A stretch of DNA of 25,940 bases from Bacillota bacterium (GTDB lineage: Bacteria; Bacillota; Clostridia; Lachnospirales; Lachnospiraceae): contig JAFADH010000127.1 in NCBI GenBank assembly GCA_023424995.1, forward strand, positions 1 to 25,940. The letters run 5' to 3'. The position numbers and the translations under genes were made by a program. Under the pieces are notes generated by a model. That model was not told where the DNA came from. It was given only the letters and a program-made list of their open reading frames with translations, and made no database searches. Of the stretch, positions 1-8,549 are shown piece after piece (the stretch's first letter is position 1; the number at the start of each line of letters is the position of its first letter).

Positions 1-4
1 TCAT
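1..4 (-). CDS. First codon of an unidentified gene downstream of rodA (cut by the window edge)
   Basis: On the minus strand an ATG at 4-2 is preceded by a strong Shine-Dalgarno sequence, GGGAGGT (plus positions 9-15), at good spacing. This lies about 40 bases after the rodA stop. Only one codon is visible, so the product cannot be read. In related clostridia a methylglyoxal synthase gene (mgsA) often follows rodA. That is a guess from gene order, not something seen here. Confidence 0.55.
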
Positions 5-53
5 ATTTACCTCCCTTCTGCAGCTTTCCGAAGAAAAGCATGCCAATAAATCT

Positions 54-1175
54 CTAATTATTATTACGTAGTTTTCTAGGCTGCAGCCTGATATTAAGAA
101 TAAGTCCTATTGCCAGCATGCCGCTGACCAGGGAGCTTAAGCCGTAACTGAGAAACGGTAACGGGATACCGGTATTCGGCAGAAGTGACGTAGCCACACC
201 GATATTTACAAAAACCTGAAATACAAACATGGTAGCGATACCCACGGAGATCAGCATACCCATATAATCCGGGGCTTTCCTGGCTGTTGTAAGACAGATA
301 TAGATGATGATGAAATACAAACCGATGATAATACATCCGCCAATAAAACCAAACTCTTCTCCTGCAACAGAGAAGATAAAATCACTTTCCGAGATTGGAA
401 CATCCTCATAACTGCGACCCTCTATATCGGTAAAAACTTTGCCGTACAACTGCCCTGAACCAATGGCCTGAACCGAGTTATCCTGCTGGAACATGGTCTC
501 CCGGTGTTCTTCAGGATTTAAAAAGCTGATGATTCTCCCCTGCTGGTACGTTGTAAGCAGAATCTGATAATCCTGCTGGATATACCAGAACAGCCCCCAG
601 ACGACGGGAACCCCGATTACTATAACCGGCAGTATGATCTTCCAGCTTAAGCCTGTTGCAAACAACATCATAATAAAGATAAATGCAATAACAAGGCTGG
701 TCGACAGGTTGGTCTGAATCAGTATTAAAAAGGCAGGAATCCCAATCAATACAACGGATGATATCAATACAAAAACATTGTTTATTTTATGACGCAATAG
801 TGTAAAAAACTTTGCTGTAAAAATAATCAGAATGATCTTCGTAAGTTCCGAAGGCTGAAAAGTTAACGGACCAATAGTCAGCCAGCGCTGTGCATAATTT
901 ATCTCTTCACCGATCAACCGCACCAATACCAGTAATACAAGGTTAAAAATATACAATATAATATAAAAGCTGCTGATAAAGTGATAGTCAAACAGGGAAA
1001 CAATCAAAGCCAGGAATATTCCGCCGAATAAACCGATCATCTGCTTAAGGAAAAGATTCTCCGCCTCTGTCTGTACCTGTTTAATTAAGAAACATCCTAT
1101 TAAGCCCAGTATAACGACTACTATAAGTAAAACTATATTATATCGTTTGAAATCATATTGCTTGAATTTAAACAT
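54..1175 (-). CDS. rodA: RodA, SEDS-family peptidoglycan glycosyltransferase of the elongasome
   Basis: This is a polytopic membrane protein of 373 residues, the usual RodA/FtsW size, with about ten hydrophobic segments. RodA polymerises lipid II into glycan strands during sidewall growth, working with the class B penicillin-binding protein PBP2. Visible family signatures are RWLTIGPLTFQPSE (residues 97-110), ESDFIFSVAGEE with Asp265 at the position of the essential SEDS aspartate, and NTGIPLPFLSYGLSS near the C-terminus. The neighbours (mreBCD, mrdA) favour RodA over FtsW. The gene starts 13 bases after minE, and the weak AAGG ribosome site overlaps the minE stop, which suggests translational coupling. 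It is the last complete gene of the shape cluster. Confidence 0.93.
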   Translation of the reverse strand: MFKFKQYDFKRYNIVLLIVVVILGLIGCFLIKQVQTEAENLFLKQMIGLFGGIFLALIVSLFDYHFISSFYIILYIFNLVLLVLVRLIGEEINYAQRWLTIGPLTFQPSELTKIILIIFTAKFFTLLRHKINNVFVLISSVVLIGIPAFLILIQTNLSTSLVIAFIFIMMLFATGLSWKIILPVIVIGVPVVWGLFWYIQQDYQILLTTYQQGRIISFLNPEEHRETMFQQDNSVQAIGSGQLYGKVFTDIEGRSYEDVPISESDFIFSVAGEEFGFIGGCIIIGLYFIIIYICLTTARKAPDYMGMLISVGIATMFVFQVFVNIGVATSLLPNTGIPLPFLSYGLSSLVSGMLAIGLILNIRLQPRKLRNNN

Positions 1176-1188
1176 TCTGCCTGCATCC

Positions 1189-1464
1189 TTATTTCTTGGT
1201 GGACTTTAAATCCTTAATCGGTATATTGGCAAACAAGGCCGGAACAGTACCATTATTGGATTCCGATTCCATTTGGGTTATTTTAATATCAAGTCCGTCT
1301 AAGTCAATCTCAATATACTTTGATATTACGCCAATGATGTCATTTTTAATTTGTTCCATTATCTCCGGCGAGCAGCCTGCACGGTCGGAAACAAGAACCA
1401 GTTTCAGTCTGTCTTTTGCAATACTTCCAGTCCCCTTTTTCTTGAAAAAATCGGAAAGACCCAT
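1189..1464 (-). CDS. minE: MinE, topological specificity factor for septum placement
   Basis: A 91-residue protein of normal MinE length. MinE stimulates the MinD ATPase and displaces MinC, which confines the division inhibitor to the poles. The N-terminus MGLSDFFKKK fits the amphipathic membrane-targeting helix. The segment KDRLKLVLVSDRAGCSPE (about 17-34) matches the contact region for MinD, and the remaining residues match the dimerisation fold with its IKITQ strand. The ribosome site GGGAGGT overlaps the minD stop codon, so the two genes are packed as one translation-coupled unit. A full MinCDE set matters because many Firmicutes use MinCD with DivIVA/MinJ instead. Confidence 0.95.
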   Translation of the reverse strand: MGLSDFFKKKGTGSIAKDRLKLVLVSDRAGCSPEIMEQIKNDIIGVISKYIEIDLDGLDIKITQMESESNNGTVPALFANIPIKDLKSTKK

Positions 1465-1476
1465 TACGCCACCTCC

Positions 1477-2268
1477 CTAGCCTCTCTTACGTCTGCCGAA
1501 CAGTTTACCGAAGATACCTTGTCTCTCATCCAGATCCATGAAAGGTACATCTTCTCCGTTGATTCTTTTGCAGATATTCATATATGCTTTACCCGCAATG
1601 GAATCAGAACCTACCAAAGGTTCGCCCTGGTTTGTGGAGATGACGATATTCTCATCATCAGGCACAATACCGATCAGATCGATTGCCAGAATCTCACATA
1701 CATCATCACTGGACATCATATCGCCCCGTTTCACCATATCCATCCGGATGCGGTTAACGATTAAGTTAACCTGTTTCATCTCATTGGCTTCCAATAATCC
1801 GATTATGCGGTCTGCGTCTCTGACGGCAGATACCTCGGGGGTGGTGACAACTAATGCTCTGTCCGCACCTGCTATGGCATTCTTAAAGCCTTGTTCAATA
1901 CCTGCGGGACAGTCCATTAATATGTAATCAAATTCATCACGAAGCTCATCGGCAAGCTTCTTCATCTGCTCAGGCGTTACTGCATTCTTATCCCTGGTCT
2001 GGGCGGAAGGCAATAAATAAAGATTCGGATAACGCTTATCTTTGATCAGGGCATTACGGATACGGCAGGTACCTTCGATAACATCCACCAGATTATATAC
2101 AATACGATTCTCCAGGCCCATGACTACATCCAGATTCCTTAAGCCGATATCGGTATCGATCAAAACTACTTTCTTGTCCAGCATCGCTAAGCCGGTACCT
2201 ACATTGGCGGTGGTGGTGGTCTTGCCTACGCCGCCTTTACCTGAGGTTACTACGATAACTTCTCCCAT
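1477..2268 (-). CDS. minD: MinD, septum-site-determining membrane ATPase
   Basis: A 263-residue ParA/MinD ATPase. The deviant Walker A motif GKGGVGKTTT sits at residues 10-19 with signature Lys11 and Lys16. The switch-like DTDIGLRNLDVVMGLE and the segment ILMDCPAGIE are typical of MinD. The C-terminus (GIFGKLFGRRKRG) is an amphipathic, basic membrane-targeting helix. ATP-bound MinD dimerises on the inner membrane, recruits MinC to block FtsZ and is released by MinE. The start is supported by GGAGG at plus positions 2279-2283. It lies between minC (87-base gap) and minE (12 bases between the minD stop and the minE start codon). Confidence 0.97.
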   Translation of the reverse strand: MGEVIVVTSGKGGVGKTTTTANVGTGLAMLDKKVVLIDTDIGLRNLDVVMGLENRIVYNLVDVIEGTCRIRNALIKDKRYPNLYLLPSAQTRDKNAVTPEQMKKLADELRDEFDYILMDCPAGIEQGFKNAIAGADRALVVTTPEVSAVRDADRIIGLLEANEMKQVNLIVNRIRMDMVKRGDMMSSDDVCEILAIDLIGIVPDDENIVISTNQGEPLVGSDSIAGKAYMNICKRINGEDVPFMDLDERQGIFGKLFGRRKRG

Positions 2269-2355
2269 TGAATTAATTCCTCCAAGTTCTGTTCGGATTT
2301 TTCCTTTTTTCTATATTATTAATCAGCAGGTTAGCTGATAATTTACCGGCATGCA

Positions 2356-3021
2356 TTATAATCTGATGTCATGAAGGATATTCTTGTTCAGTGGTTCGAT
2401 ATAGATATTCCCCTCCTCCAAAAAAGCAATCTTCGGTTCCTTTAATTCATCCCTGACCGGCTTGTCCGGAGACCTGGCAATGGTATCGGCAATTCTGATC
2501 TGGGTCGGATTCATGTCAAGCGCCACGACAAATGCATTGGTATTGCCGGTGGCACCTGCAAAAGCATTCCCCTTTAAAGCGCCGAGGACAACGATGTTGC
2601 CCTTGGATACGATGCTGGCACCGTGATTGACATCCCCGATAATAACCACACTCGTCTCAAATTCAAGGGATGCTCCGGAACGGAGAATTCCTTTATAAAA
2701 CTGCCCGGTATTATTGGAGAGCTCCAGAAGCCTCTGCTCCAGAGTCTTTTTAAAGAGCTCTTCCGTCTGGGGGTCATTCTCCATAACACATACGATATGC
2801 ATGTCCGAATTCTGATAGATGATATCAAGAATTTCCTTTTGGTTTTCCGTAGTCAGCTTACGGCCTTCAAAGCTGATGGCCATCTTGGCGTTCTCAAAGA
2901 ATTTACTGGATTCCTTGAATTTCTCTGCTACCTGCTGCTTTAATTCATCAAAAGGCACATCGGGACTGAGAACTACTATGATACCGTATTTATTACCCTT
3001 TATTATAACTGAATTGTTCAT
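2356..3021 (-). CDS. minC: MinC, FtsZ-ring inhibitor
   Basis: A 221-residue protein with MinC architecture. The N-terminal alpha/beta domain (about 1-100) contacts FtsZ. The glycine-rich C-terminal beta-helix (about 108-190), with repeats such as GDVNHGASIVSKGNIVVLGA and GNAFAGATGN, dimerises and binds MinD. It prevents Z-ring assembly wherever MinD holds it on the membrane. The ribosome site AAAGGAGT precedes the ATG, just after a small CCGG-TATTG-CCGG hairpin. It lies 49 bases downstream of the PBP2 gene, so division-site selection is appended to the elongation operon. Confidence 0.95.
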   Translation of the reverse strand: MNNSVIIKGNKYGIIVVLSPDVPFDELKQQVAEKFKESSKFFENAKMAISFEGRKLTTENQKEILDIIYQNSDMHIVCVMENDPQTEELFKKTLEQRLLELSNNTGQFYKGILRSGASLEFETSVVIIGDVNHGASIVSKGNIVVLGALKGNAFAGATGNTNAFVVALDMNPTQIRIADTIARSPDKPVRDELKEPKIAFLEEGNIYIEPLNKNILHDIRL

Positions 3022-3070
3022 GCCTTACTCCTTTCCGGCAATACCGGATATGATAACTGACTTGCATCTA

Positions 3071-5944
3071 TTATTCCAAAGCAGAACTGCCTGATCCATC
3101 ATTACCGGAGACATTCCCGCCGGTTAATGAAGAAGCATCCTCCAGGCCGAAATACAGGGAATAGATATCCTTGCTGAGACGAGCTGCATTATGGGAGGTA
3201 TATCCGTTGGGAATCACTGCCGTAACGGCAATCTCAGGAGCTTCATAGGGGGCGAAGGATATGAATAACGCATTATTCGGGTGATTGGCATTGATCTGGG
3301 AGGTACCGGTCTTGCCTGCTATGGTGACTCCGAAGTTCTCAAAGTCTTTCACTACGGAACCGTTCTGAGCATTAACTACGGAGTACATCCCCTCCAGAAC
3401 CGTATCCCAGGAGCTTTCTTTAAAATCGGTTATCTCATGGCCTACCGCAGCACTGTTCTCCAGAATTAAATTACCGTCCTTATCTTTTATCTTATCCACA
3501 ATGGTCAGATTATAACAAATACCGCGATTTGCCAGGGTGGTCACATATCTGGCCATCTGTGCCGGGGTATAGTTATTGTTGCCTTGTCCGATGGAAGAAC
3601 GCACCGCATCCTTGGTGGACATATTCGGCTTAGCTTCGGAATTCGGATCGATCCCTGATTTTTCATTCAAACCGAACAGGGATGCATATTTCTGAAGCTT
3701 TGTCAGCCCCAGGTTCGTGTCGTACTTGCCGTCACTTCCGATACTCAGCCGCCAGCCCATCTCGTAAAAGAAGTAGTTGCAGGATACCTTGATCGCATCA
3801 ACTAACGATACGGAACCATGACTGTTCGGATATGTGTGGCATTTGGCAGACGGAATGATCTTCGTGAATTCCCCTTCATCCAAGATCCGTTCCGAGGTAG
3901 TGGTAACTCCTTCCTCCAGAGCTGCAAAGGAGGTAATCATCTTAAATGTGGAACCCGGTGCGGTGGCTGCGGTCAGAGGACGGTTGATCAAGGGCTTGGT
4001 CTGGTCATTCAGCAGCTTGTTAAAGTATACGGGATCCACCTTGTTCGCCATCATGTTATTGTCATAGCTGGGATAACTGACCAGGGCCAGTACATCACCG
4101 GTTTTAACATCAGTTATGACCACAGAACCGCTGCAGGGCTCTAACGCCAGCATTCCAGGTGTGATCTCCAGGGAACTGATCTTTCCGCGGATAAAATCAT
4201 AGGCTGAAATATTATTACCGTCCAATCTGTTTATTTCACCTTCATTATATTCTAACACACCTTGGTCGAATAATAAAAGACAAATTTCTTTTCCTGATAA
4301 ATTATACGAAAATACCAAATTTCGGTAGATCATTTTATTAAATGTGCTATCTATCATCAGCAGTTCTTTCGTATGGTTTAATAGTTTTTCATACAATTCC
4401 TCCGTAATGTTATATTCATCACCCACACCAAGAACAGACAAATCAACCCAGTTATTGGTAATGGCATACTGAAGGAATTTGCTCAGGCTGATACTGTTAT
4501 TTTTATTATAATCCAGATAGACCGCATTGTCCGAAGGAATTTGTGAAACCAGCAATATCTGGTTATCCGTTAATACCTCATAAAAATAATCAAGGAAATC
4601 CTCCATGTCTCCGGCATTATTATTAGTTACCGTGTTATCCATGCTTAACAGCTGGTCATACTGATCCATGATATCAGCCTCCGCCGACAGGTATTTCTGA
4701 TAGACCGTCTGCTCCAGAGAGGTAGCATCCTTGTCATCAAAGGCATTAATATCGATGATATTATTATTGATTAAGGCATTGTACACCTCATAAATCGGAA
4801 TGGTTATCTCGCTGGCACTTTTACCCTTGCTGCCATAGCTCATGTTAGGGACTATGTTTTCCAGGAGAATGCGGGTGATTTCCCGTTCCAGCATAATATA
4901 TGCATATTTCTGAAGCTCACTGTCGATGGTCAGGTAGAGATCATTGCCGGCAACCGGGTCTATACGGTCCAGAACATCGATCACCTTCCCCGCCTTATTG
5001 ACGGATACGGTTTCACTGCCCTTGGCGCCAGCCAGATATAATTCATATTCCTGTTCAAGGCCTGACTTTCCGATAACATCGGTGGAATTATAATCGAGGT
5101 CTTCGTTCTGCTCCATCTCATCCAGCTCTTCTGCGCTGATCAGTCCGGTATATCCCATCATATGGGCAAAGTATACGCTGTCATGATAGACACGGCTGGT
5201 CTGCGGCTGGATCTTCACACCCTTTAATTCATATCCGCTCTCCTTGACGGCAGCTACCGTAGCTTTGCTTACGTCGGAGGCAACCGTGATCTGAAGGTAT
5301 TTGGGATAATTACAGAACAGGGCGTAGCGGATACTCATGATCTTCAAGGTATCTTCGACGGAATACTTATCTGAAATTCCGAACATATGGGTATAGTTAT
5401 TCCCGGTGCCGTCACGGAGGTATTCATAGACATCCTGGGCTGTGGGGTTCTGGTATTTTTCTGTTTGATATTCTTTAGGCAGCTCTCCGTTTTTATCATA
5501 CATATATTCATATACTTTCTTTATAAAACGGGACAGTGCGGTTTTCGTAACGGTGAATTCAAACTCACCCCTGTCATTCTGCGTAATATAGAATTTATTA
5601 TCTAAAGTATCGCCATTTTTCTCAATAATCTTAATCATTTGATAGATGATTTCATTAAATTCATCATTGCTGACAGAGATATCCTCCATAACAACGGAGT
5701 AAGTCAGCTCATTGGAGGCCAGCAATACACCCTTGCGGTCATAGATATTGCCCCGGGTACTTTTTATCTCCCGTTCCTCCACATTCTTCGTGCTCTCCGT
5801 CTGTGCAATAACCGGACCCTGAACGATCTGAAGATTGAATAATTGATAGATGATAACACAAAACAAGGCGATGTAGATAACCGATATGGGAAACAGCCTT
5901 GATTTCAGAAGTTTTTTCATATAATCCAAGAAAACATCCAGCAT
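3071..5944 (-). CDS. mrdA: PBP2, class B penicillin-binding protein (transpeptidase) of the elongasome, with a large internal insertion
   Basis: A 957-residue peptidoglycan transpeptidase that cross-links strands made by RodA. It has a short cytoplasmic N-terminus, one membrane anchor (about 18-38) and a dimerisation/pedestal domain with TRGNIYDRKGVLLA. All penicillin-binding motifs are intact: STFK with nucleophile Ser665, SCN at 721-723, and KTGT starting at Lys878. It is much longer than the 600-700 residues common in other bacteria. About 240-250 extra residues (roughly 355-600) lie between LTIDSELQKYAYIMLE and SGSVVITDVKTGDVLALVSYPSYD, two segments that are close together in ordinary PBP2. 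The C-terminus is a low-complexity Gly/Ser/Asn tail. The ribosome site GAGGAGGT is strong, and the gene begins 3 bases after mreD. Confidence 0.95.
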   Translation of the reverse strand: MLDVFLDYMKKLLKSRLFPISVIYIALFCVIIYQLFNLQIVQGPVIAQTESTKNVEEREIKSTRGNIYDRKGVLLASNELTYSVVMEDISVSNDEFNEIIYQMIKIIEKNGDTLDNKFYITQNDRGEFEFTVTKTALSRFIKKVYEYMYDKNGELPKEYQTEKYQNPTAQDVYEYLRDGTGNNYTHMFGISDKYSVEDTLKIMSIRYALFCNYPKYLQITVASDVSKATVAAVKESGYELKGVKIQPQTSRVYHDSVYFAHMMGYTGLISAEELDEMEQNEDLDYNSTDVIGKSGLEQEYELYLAGAKGSETVSVNKAGKVIDVLDRIDPVAGNDLYLTIDSELQKYAYIMLEREITRILLENIVPNMSYGSKGKSASEITIPIYEVYNALINNNIIDINAFDDKDATSLEQTVYQKYLSAEADIMDQYDQLLSMDNTVTNNNAGDMEDFLDYFYEVLTDNQILLVSQIPSDNAVYLDYNKNNSISLSKFLQYAITNNWVDLSVLGVGDEYNITEELYEKLLNHTKELLMIDSTFNKMIYRNLVFSYNLSGKEICLLLFDQGVLEYNEGEINRLDGNNISAYDFIRGKISSLEITPGMLALEPCSGSVVITDVKTGDVLALVSYPSYDNNMMANKVDPVYFNKLLNDQTKPLINRPLTAATAPGSTFKMITSFAALEEGVTTTSERILDEGEFTKIIPSAKCHTYPNSHGSVSLVDAIKVSCNYFFYEMGWRLSIGSDGKYDTNLGLTKLQKYASLFGLNEKSGIDPNSEAKPNMSTKDAVRSSIGQGNNNYTPAQMARYVTTLANRGICYNLTIVDKIKDKDGNLILENSAAVGHEITDFKESSWDTVLEGMYSVVNAQNGSVVKDFENFGVTIAGKTGTSQINANHPNNALFISFAPYEAPEIAVTAVIPNGYTSHNAARLSKDIYSLYFGLEDASSLTGGNVSGNDGSGSSALE

Positions 5945-5947
5945 ATT

Positions 5948-6469
5948 CTATACCTCCTCTTCCGGTTTACGCTCCAAACGGTGATTAATCATATGTAAGA
6001 GCTTATAAAGGAACACGGAAACCGCTACCGTATAAATTATCTCAGGAAAAATGAAGCGCCTCAGGTAATAAAGGAAATTCAAACGGCCTCTTAGTAAAAA
6101 CTCAAATACATAGTAGGAAAATCCATACAGAAAATCACTGACGCCGACAATAACAATGGGAAGGGTGTAATCATCCCTTGAATAAAACCGGTTGGTAAAC
6201 CCCATTAAATATCCGATCAGCATATAAAGCAATGCATACAGACCAACAATGTAATTGCCGTACATGAGGTCAACAAGCAATCCGGAGAATAAACCCACCA
6301 GCATTCCGGGTATCCTGCCCCGAAGGTATGCCGTGGAAGCGACCAGAATGACCAGCAGGTTCGGCATGATATCGGCCAGCGCCGCATAATGGAACATGGA
6401 GCTTTGAATCACAAAGCATATTATTATTTCAAGAATATATACAATCAAACGTTTCACTATAACAAACAT
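5948..6469 (-). CDS. mreD: MreD, rod-shape-determining membrane protein
   Basis: A 173-residue hydrophobic protein with about five membrane segments, the usual size and character of MreD. The sequence is poorly conserved in this family. The call rests on hydrophobicity, the MreD-like stretch LRGRIPGMLVGLFSGLLVDL in the middle, and its place between mreC and the PBP2 gene. MreD links MreC and MreB with the wall-synthesis enzymes. The ribosome site (AGAAAGG) is weak compared with its neighbours. The stop is only 3 bases before the mrdA start, indicating co-translation. Confidence 0.9.
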   Translation of the reverse strand: MFVIVKRLIVYILEIIICFVIQSSMFHYAALADIMPNLLVILVASTAYLRGRIPGMLVGLFSGLLVDLMYGNYIVGLYALLYMLIGYLMGFTNRFYSRDDYTLPIVIVGVSDFLYGFSYYVFEFLLRGRLNFLYYLRRFIFPEIIYTVAVSVFLYKLLHMINHRLERKPEEEV

Positions 6470-6536
6470 GCCTTTCTTTACGGCAGGCTGGCTTTAACTG
6501 CCAAACTACTTCATAATTTTTGACGTGTATATGATT

Positions 6537-7388
6537 TTATTCAATCAGAGGTTCTTTAAGCTCTGTAATGATCAGGACCTGCTCCAGACGTTTGAAATCC
6601 ACAACAGGGGTTAATAATGCAGTCTTTGTCATGTTACTGGAATCCAGCTCAATATTACTGATCTGCCCAATCAGAATGCCCTCCAGGAACTTGGGGCTGT
6701 CCTGGGATGTAACGACCTCATCCCCGTCCTTTACCTGAGCATCCTTATTGATCAGTTCCACCCGGATGCTGCCCTGGTCCATCAGCTGCAGATCCCCATT
6801 GACAAAGCAGGTATCATTGGTTTTGTAGAATTCACCGCTGACACTGCTGTTATCGTCGATAATCGACCTTACCCTGGAATAATTATAATAAACATCCGTA
6901 ATGATACCTACAAGCCCATTGCCGGCAATAACATTCATATCCTTCACAAGTCCGTCTTTTCTTCCTTTGTCTATGGTAAATACACTATACCAGTTATTTG
7001 AATCCTTACTGATGACTCTGGCAGCCACCTTGGGATAATCGATATACTGCTGGTCCAGTTCATAAAGCTTCCTTAATTCGTCCAGTTCATATTTATCCTG
7101 CAGCAAAAGCTTATTCTGGTAAGATAAGAGGTTCACCTGCTCTTTTAATGAGGTATTCTCTTCCTGGAGCCGGGTAATGCTTTTAAAGATATCCAGCTTC
7201 TGTGAGATGTATGTTCCCACCGTATTGATTCCCCGCTGCATCGGAGTGATTACCGTTCCGACCGCATCCTTAACAGGTGACAGCCTGTCGCCAAACCGGA
7301 ATGAGAATATGATAAGACCAAGGCATAGAATGACACAGGCAATAAGAAGGTGTTTTGGATTTATATTAAATTTCGTCCTTCGTCTCAT
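6537..7388 (-). CDS. mreC: MreC, elongasome scaffold protein
   Basis: A 283-residue bitopic protein. A basic N-terminus (MRRRTKFNINPKH) precedes one membrane helix (about 14-31). A coiled-coil with leucine/glutamate heptads follows at about 66-115. The rest is the beta-rich MreC domain, containing VAARVISKDSNNWYSVFTID and the MreC-type IDKGRKDGLVKDMNVI. MreC activates PBP2 outside the membrane and couples it to MreB filaments. The ATG is preceded by GGAG at proper distance. It lies 54 bases after mreB and 67 bases before mreD. Confidence 0.94.
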   Translation of the reverse strand: MRRRTKFNINPKHLLIACVILCLGLIIFSFRFGDRLSPVKDAVGTVITPMQRGINTVGTYISQKLDIFKSITRLQEENTSLKEQVNLLSYQNKLLLQDKYELDELRKLYELDQQYIDYPKVAARVISKDSNNWYSVFTIDKGRKDGLVKDMNVIAGNGLVGIITDVYYNYSRVRSIIDDNSSVSGEFYKTNDTCFVNGDLQLMDQGSIRVELINKDAQVKDGDEVVTSQDSPKFLEGILIGQISNIELDSSNMTKTALLTPVVDFKRLEQVLIITELKEPLIE

Positions 7389-7442
7389 GGTTTGTCTCCA
7401 TATGATTCATAATCAGCAGATTTGTTAATGCATTTGAAGCCA

Positions 7443-8465
7443 CTAATTAACAAGCGCCTTCGTTCGAAGGGTATCAGCCAGGGAAGACAGCTTATGATCC
7501 TCGATTATACGGCCCAGACCGTTTACTACGGTATTGGCGGAATCCGGACAGATATTGATCTGCAGATCGGTTTCCTTATGCATTAATTCATCCAGGGCAA
7601 ATATCTTCGCAGAACCCCCGGTAATATAGATACCGCTGTCAATAATGTCGGAGGAAATCTCAGGAGGCGTTCTCTCCAGAATAATCTTCGTTGCATCAAT
7701 TATGGTATACAGGTATTCTGAGATAGACTCATATACATCGCCGGAGCTTACCTCCATCTCTGTCGGCAGACCGGTTACCACATCACGGCCGTATACCTTG
7801 ACCGAGGCTTCCACGCTGGCAAGGGCACAGCCCAGCTTCTTCTTGATGTTCTCGGCAGTCTTATCACCGATATACAGATTGTATTTTCTCTTGACCATAT
7901 TCTTAATCGATTCATCGAGACGGTTGCCTCCTACCGGTATCAGCTTGCTGAGTACGATACCGCCTAAGGAGAGAATGGATACTTCCGTGGTATCCGCGCC
8001 GATATCCACCACCATGACCCCTCTTGCCGTCATTACATTAAGTCCGGCTCCTACGGCGTCGGCGATGGGTTTCTCCACTATCTTGATTTTACCGACCTTT
8101 AAATTGGAGCTGGCGATTAAGTCATAGAAGGAACGGCGTTCCACTTCCGTGATGTCGGTAGGTGTTGCCACAATATAATCTGCACCGCGCAGATGCCCGG
8201 CACCGCTGATCCGCCGGATGAACTGTCTGAGAAGCTCCATCATGTTGGCGACATCTGCGATGACACCGTTCCTGACAGGGTAGGTAACGTTAATATTCGC
8301 CGGAGCCTTCTCATACATCTCGAAGGCTTCATTGCCTGTTGCTATGACATTCTTGCGGTTTGAAACGGCGATAATATTACGCTCGTCGATGACGATGCCC
8401 TGTCCCTTCTTATAAATCTTAATGGTACTTGTCCCAAAATCTATTCCGAATGCTTTTGAAGCCAT
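7443..8465 (-). CDS. mreB: MreB, actin-like filament protein controlling rod shape
   Basis: A 340-residue actin/HSP70-fold ATPase. The phosphate-1 motif is GIDFGTSTIKIY (7-18), phosphate-2 is VVDIGADTTEVS (152-163), and the adenosine motif is YITGGSAKIF near the C-terminus. MreB filaments on the inner membrane direct movement of the RodA-PBP2 machinery. The first motif is somewhat divergent from the classic DLGTANTLVY, so an Mbl-type paralogue name is possible, but the adjacent mreCD supports mreB. AGGAGGT precedes the start, and a strong promoter lies 32-60 bases upstream. It is the first gene of the shape/division operon. Confidence 0.95.
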   Translation of the reverse strand: MASKAFGIDFGTSTIKIYKKGQGIVIDERNIIAVSNRKNVIATGNEAFEMYEKAPANINVTYPVRNGVIADVANMMELLRQFIRRISGAGHLRGADYIVATPTDITEVERRSFYDLIASSNLKVGKIKIVEKPIADAVGAGLNVMTARGVMVVDIGADTTEVSILSLGGIVLSKLIPVGGNRLDESIKNMVKRKYNLYIGDKTAENIKKKLGCALASVEASVKVYGRDVVTGLPTEMEVSSGDVYESISEYLYTIIDATKIILERTPPEISSDIIDSGIYITGGSAKIFALDELMHKETDLQINICPDSANTVVNGLGRIIEDHKLSSLADTLRTKALVN

Positions 8466-8496
8466 GAATCTTCAACCTCCTATAATTAACTCGGGT

Positions 8497-8525
8497 ATGA
8501 TAAAGTAAGTCGTCTTTGGTGTCAA
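8497..8525 (-). promoter_or_regulatory. Sigma-A promoter of the mreB operon
   Basis: On the minus strand, TTGACA (plus 8520-8525) is followed by exactly 17 bases and then TATCAT (plus 8497-8502): a perfect -35 and a 5/6 -10. Transcription would start near 8490, giving a leader of roughly 25 bases before the mreB start codon with its AGGAGGT site. It sits in the only sizeable gap (84 bases) between radC and mreB, so it is the likely main promoter for mreBCD-mrdA-minCDE-rodA. Confidence 0.85.
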
Positions 8526-8549
8526 CCTGCCGGTAAGAAGCTGTCGTTC

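Noticed and set aside
3818..4144. Plus-strand reading frames of about 100 codons within the PBP2 gene, and similar ones within other genes
   Set aside because: They lie opposite strongly supported genes, lack ribosome sites and have no recognisable protein features.
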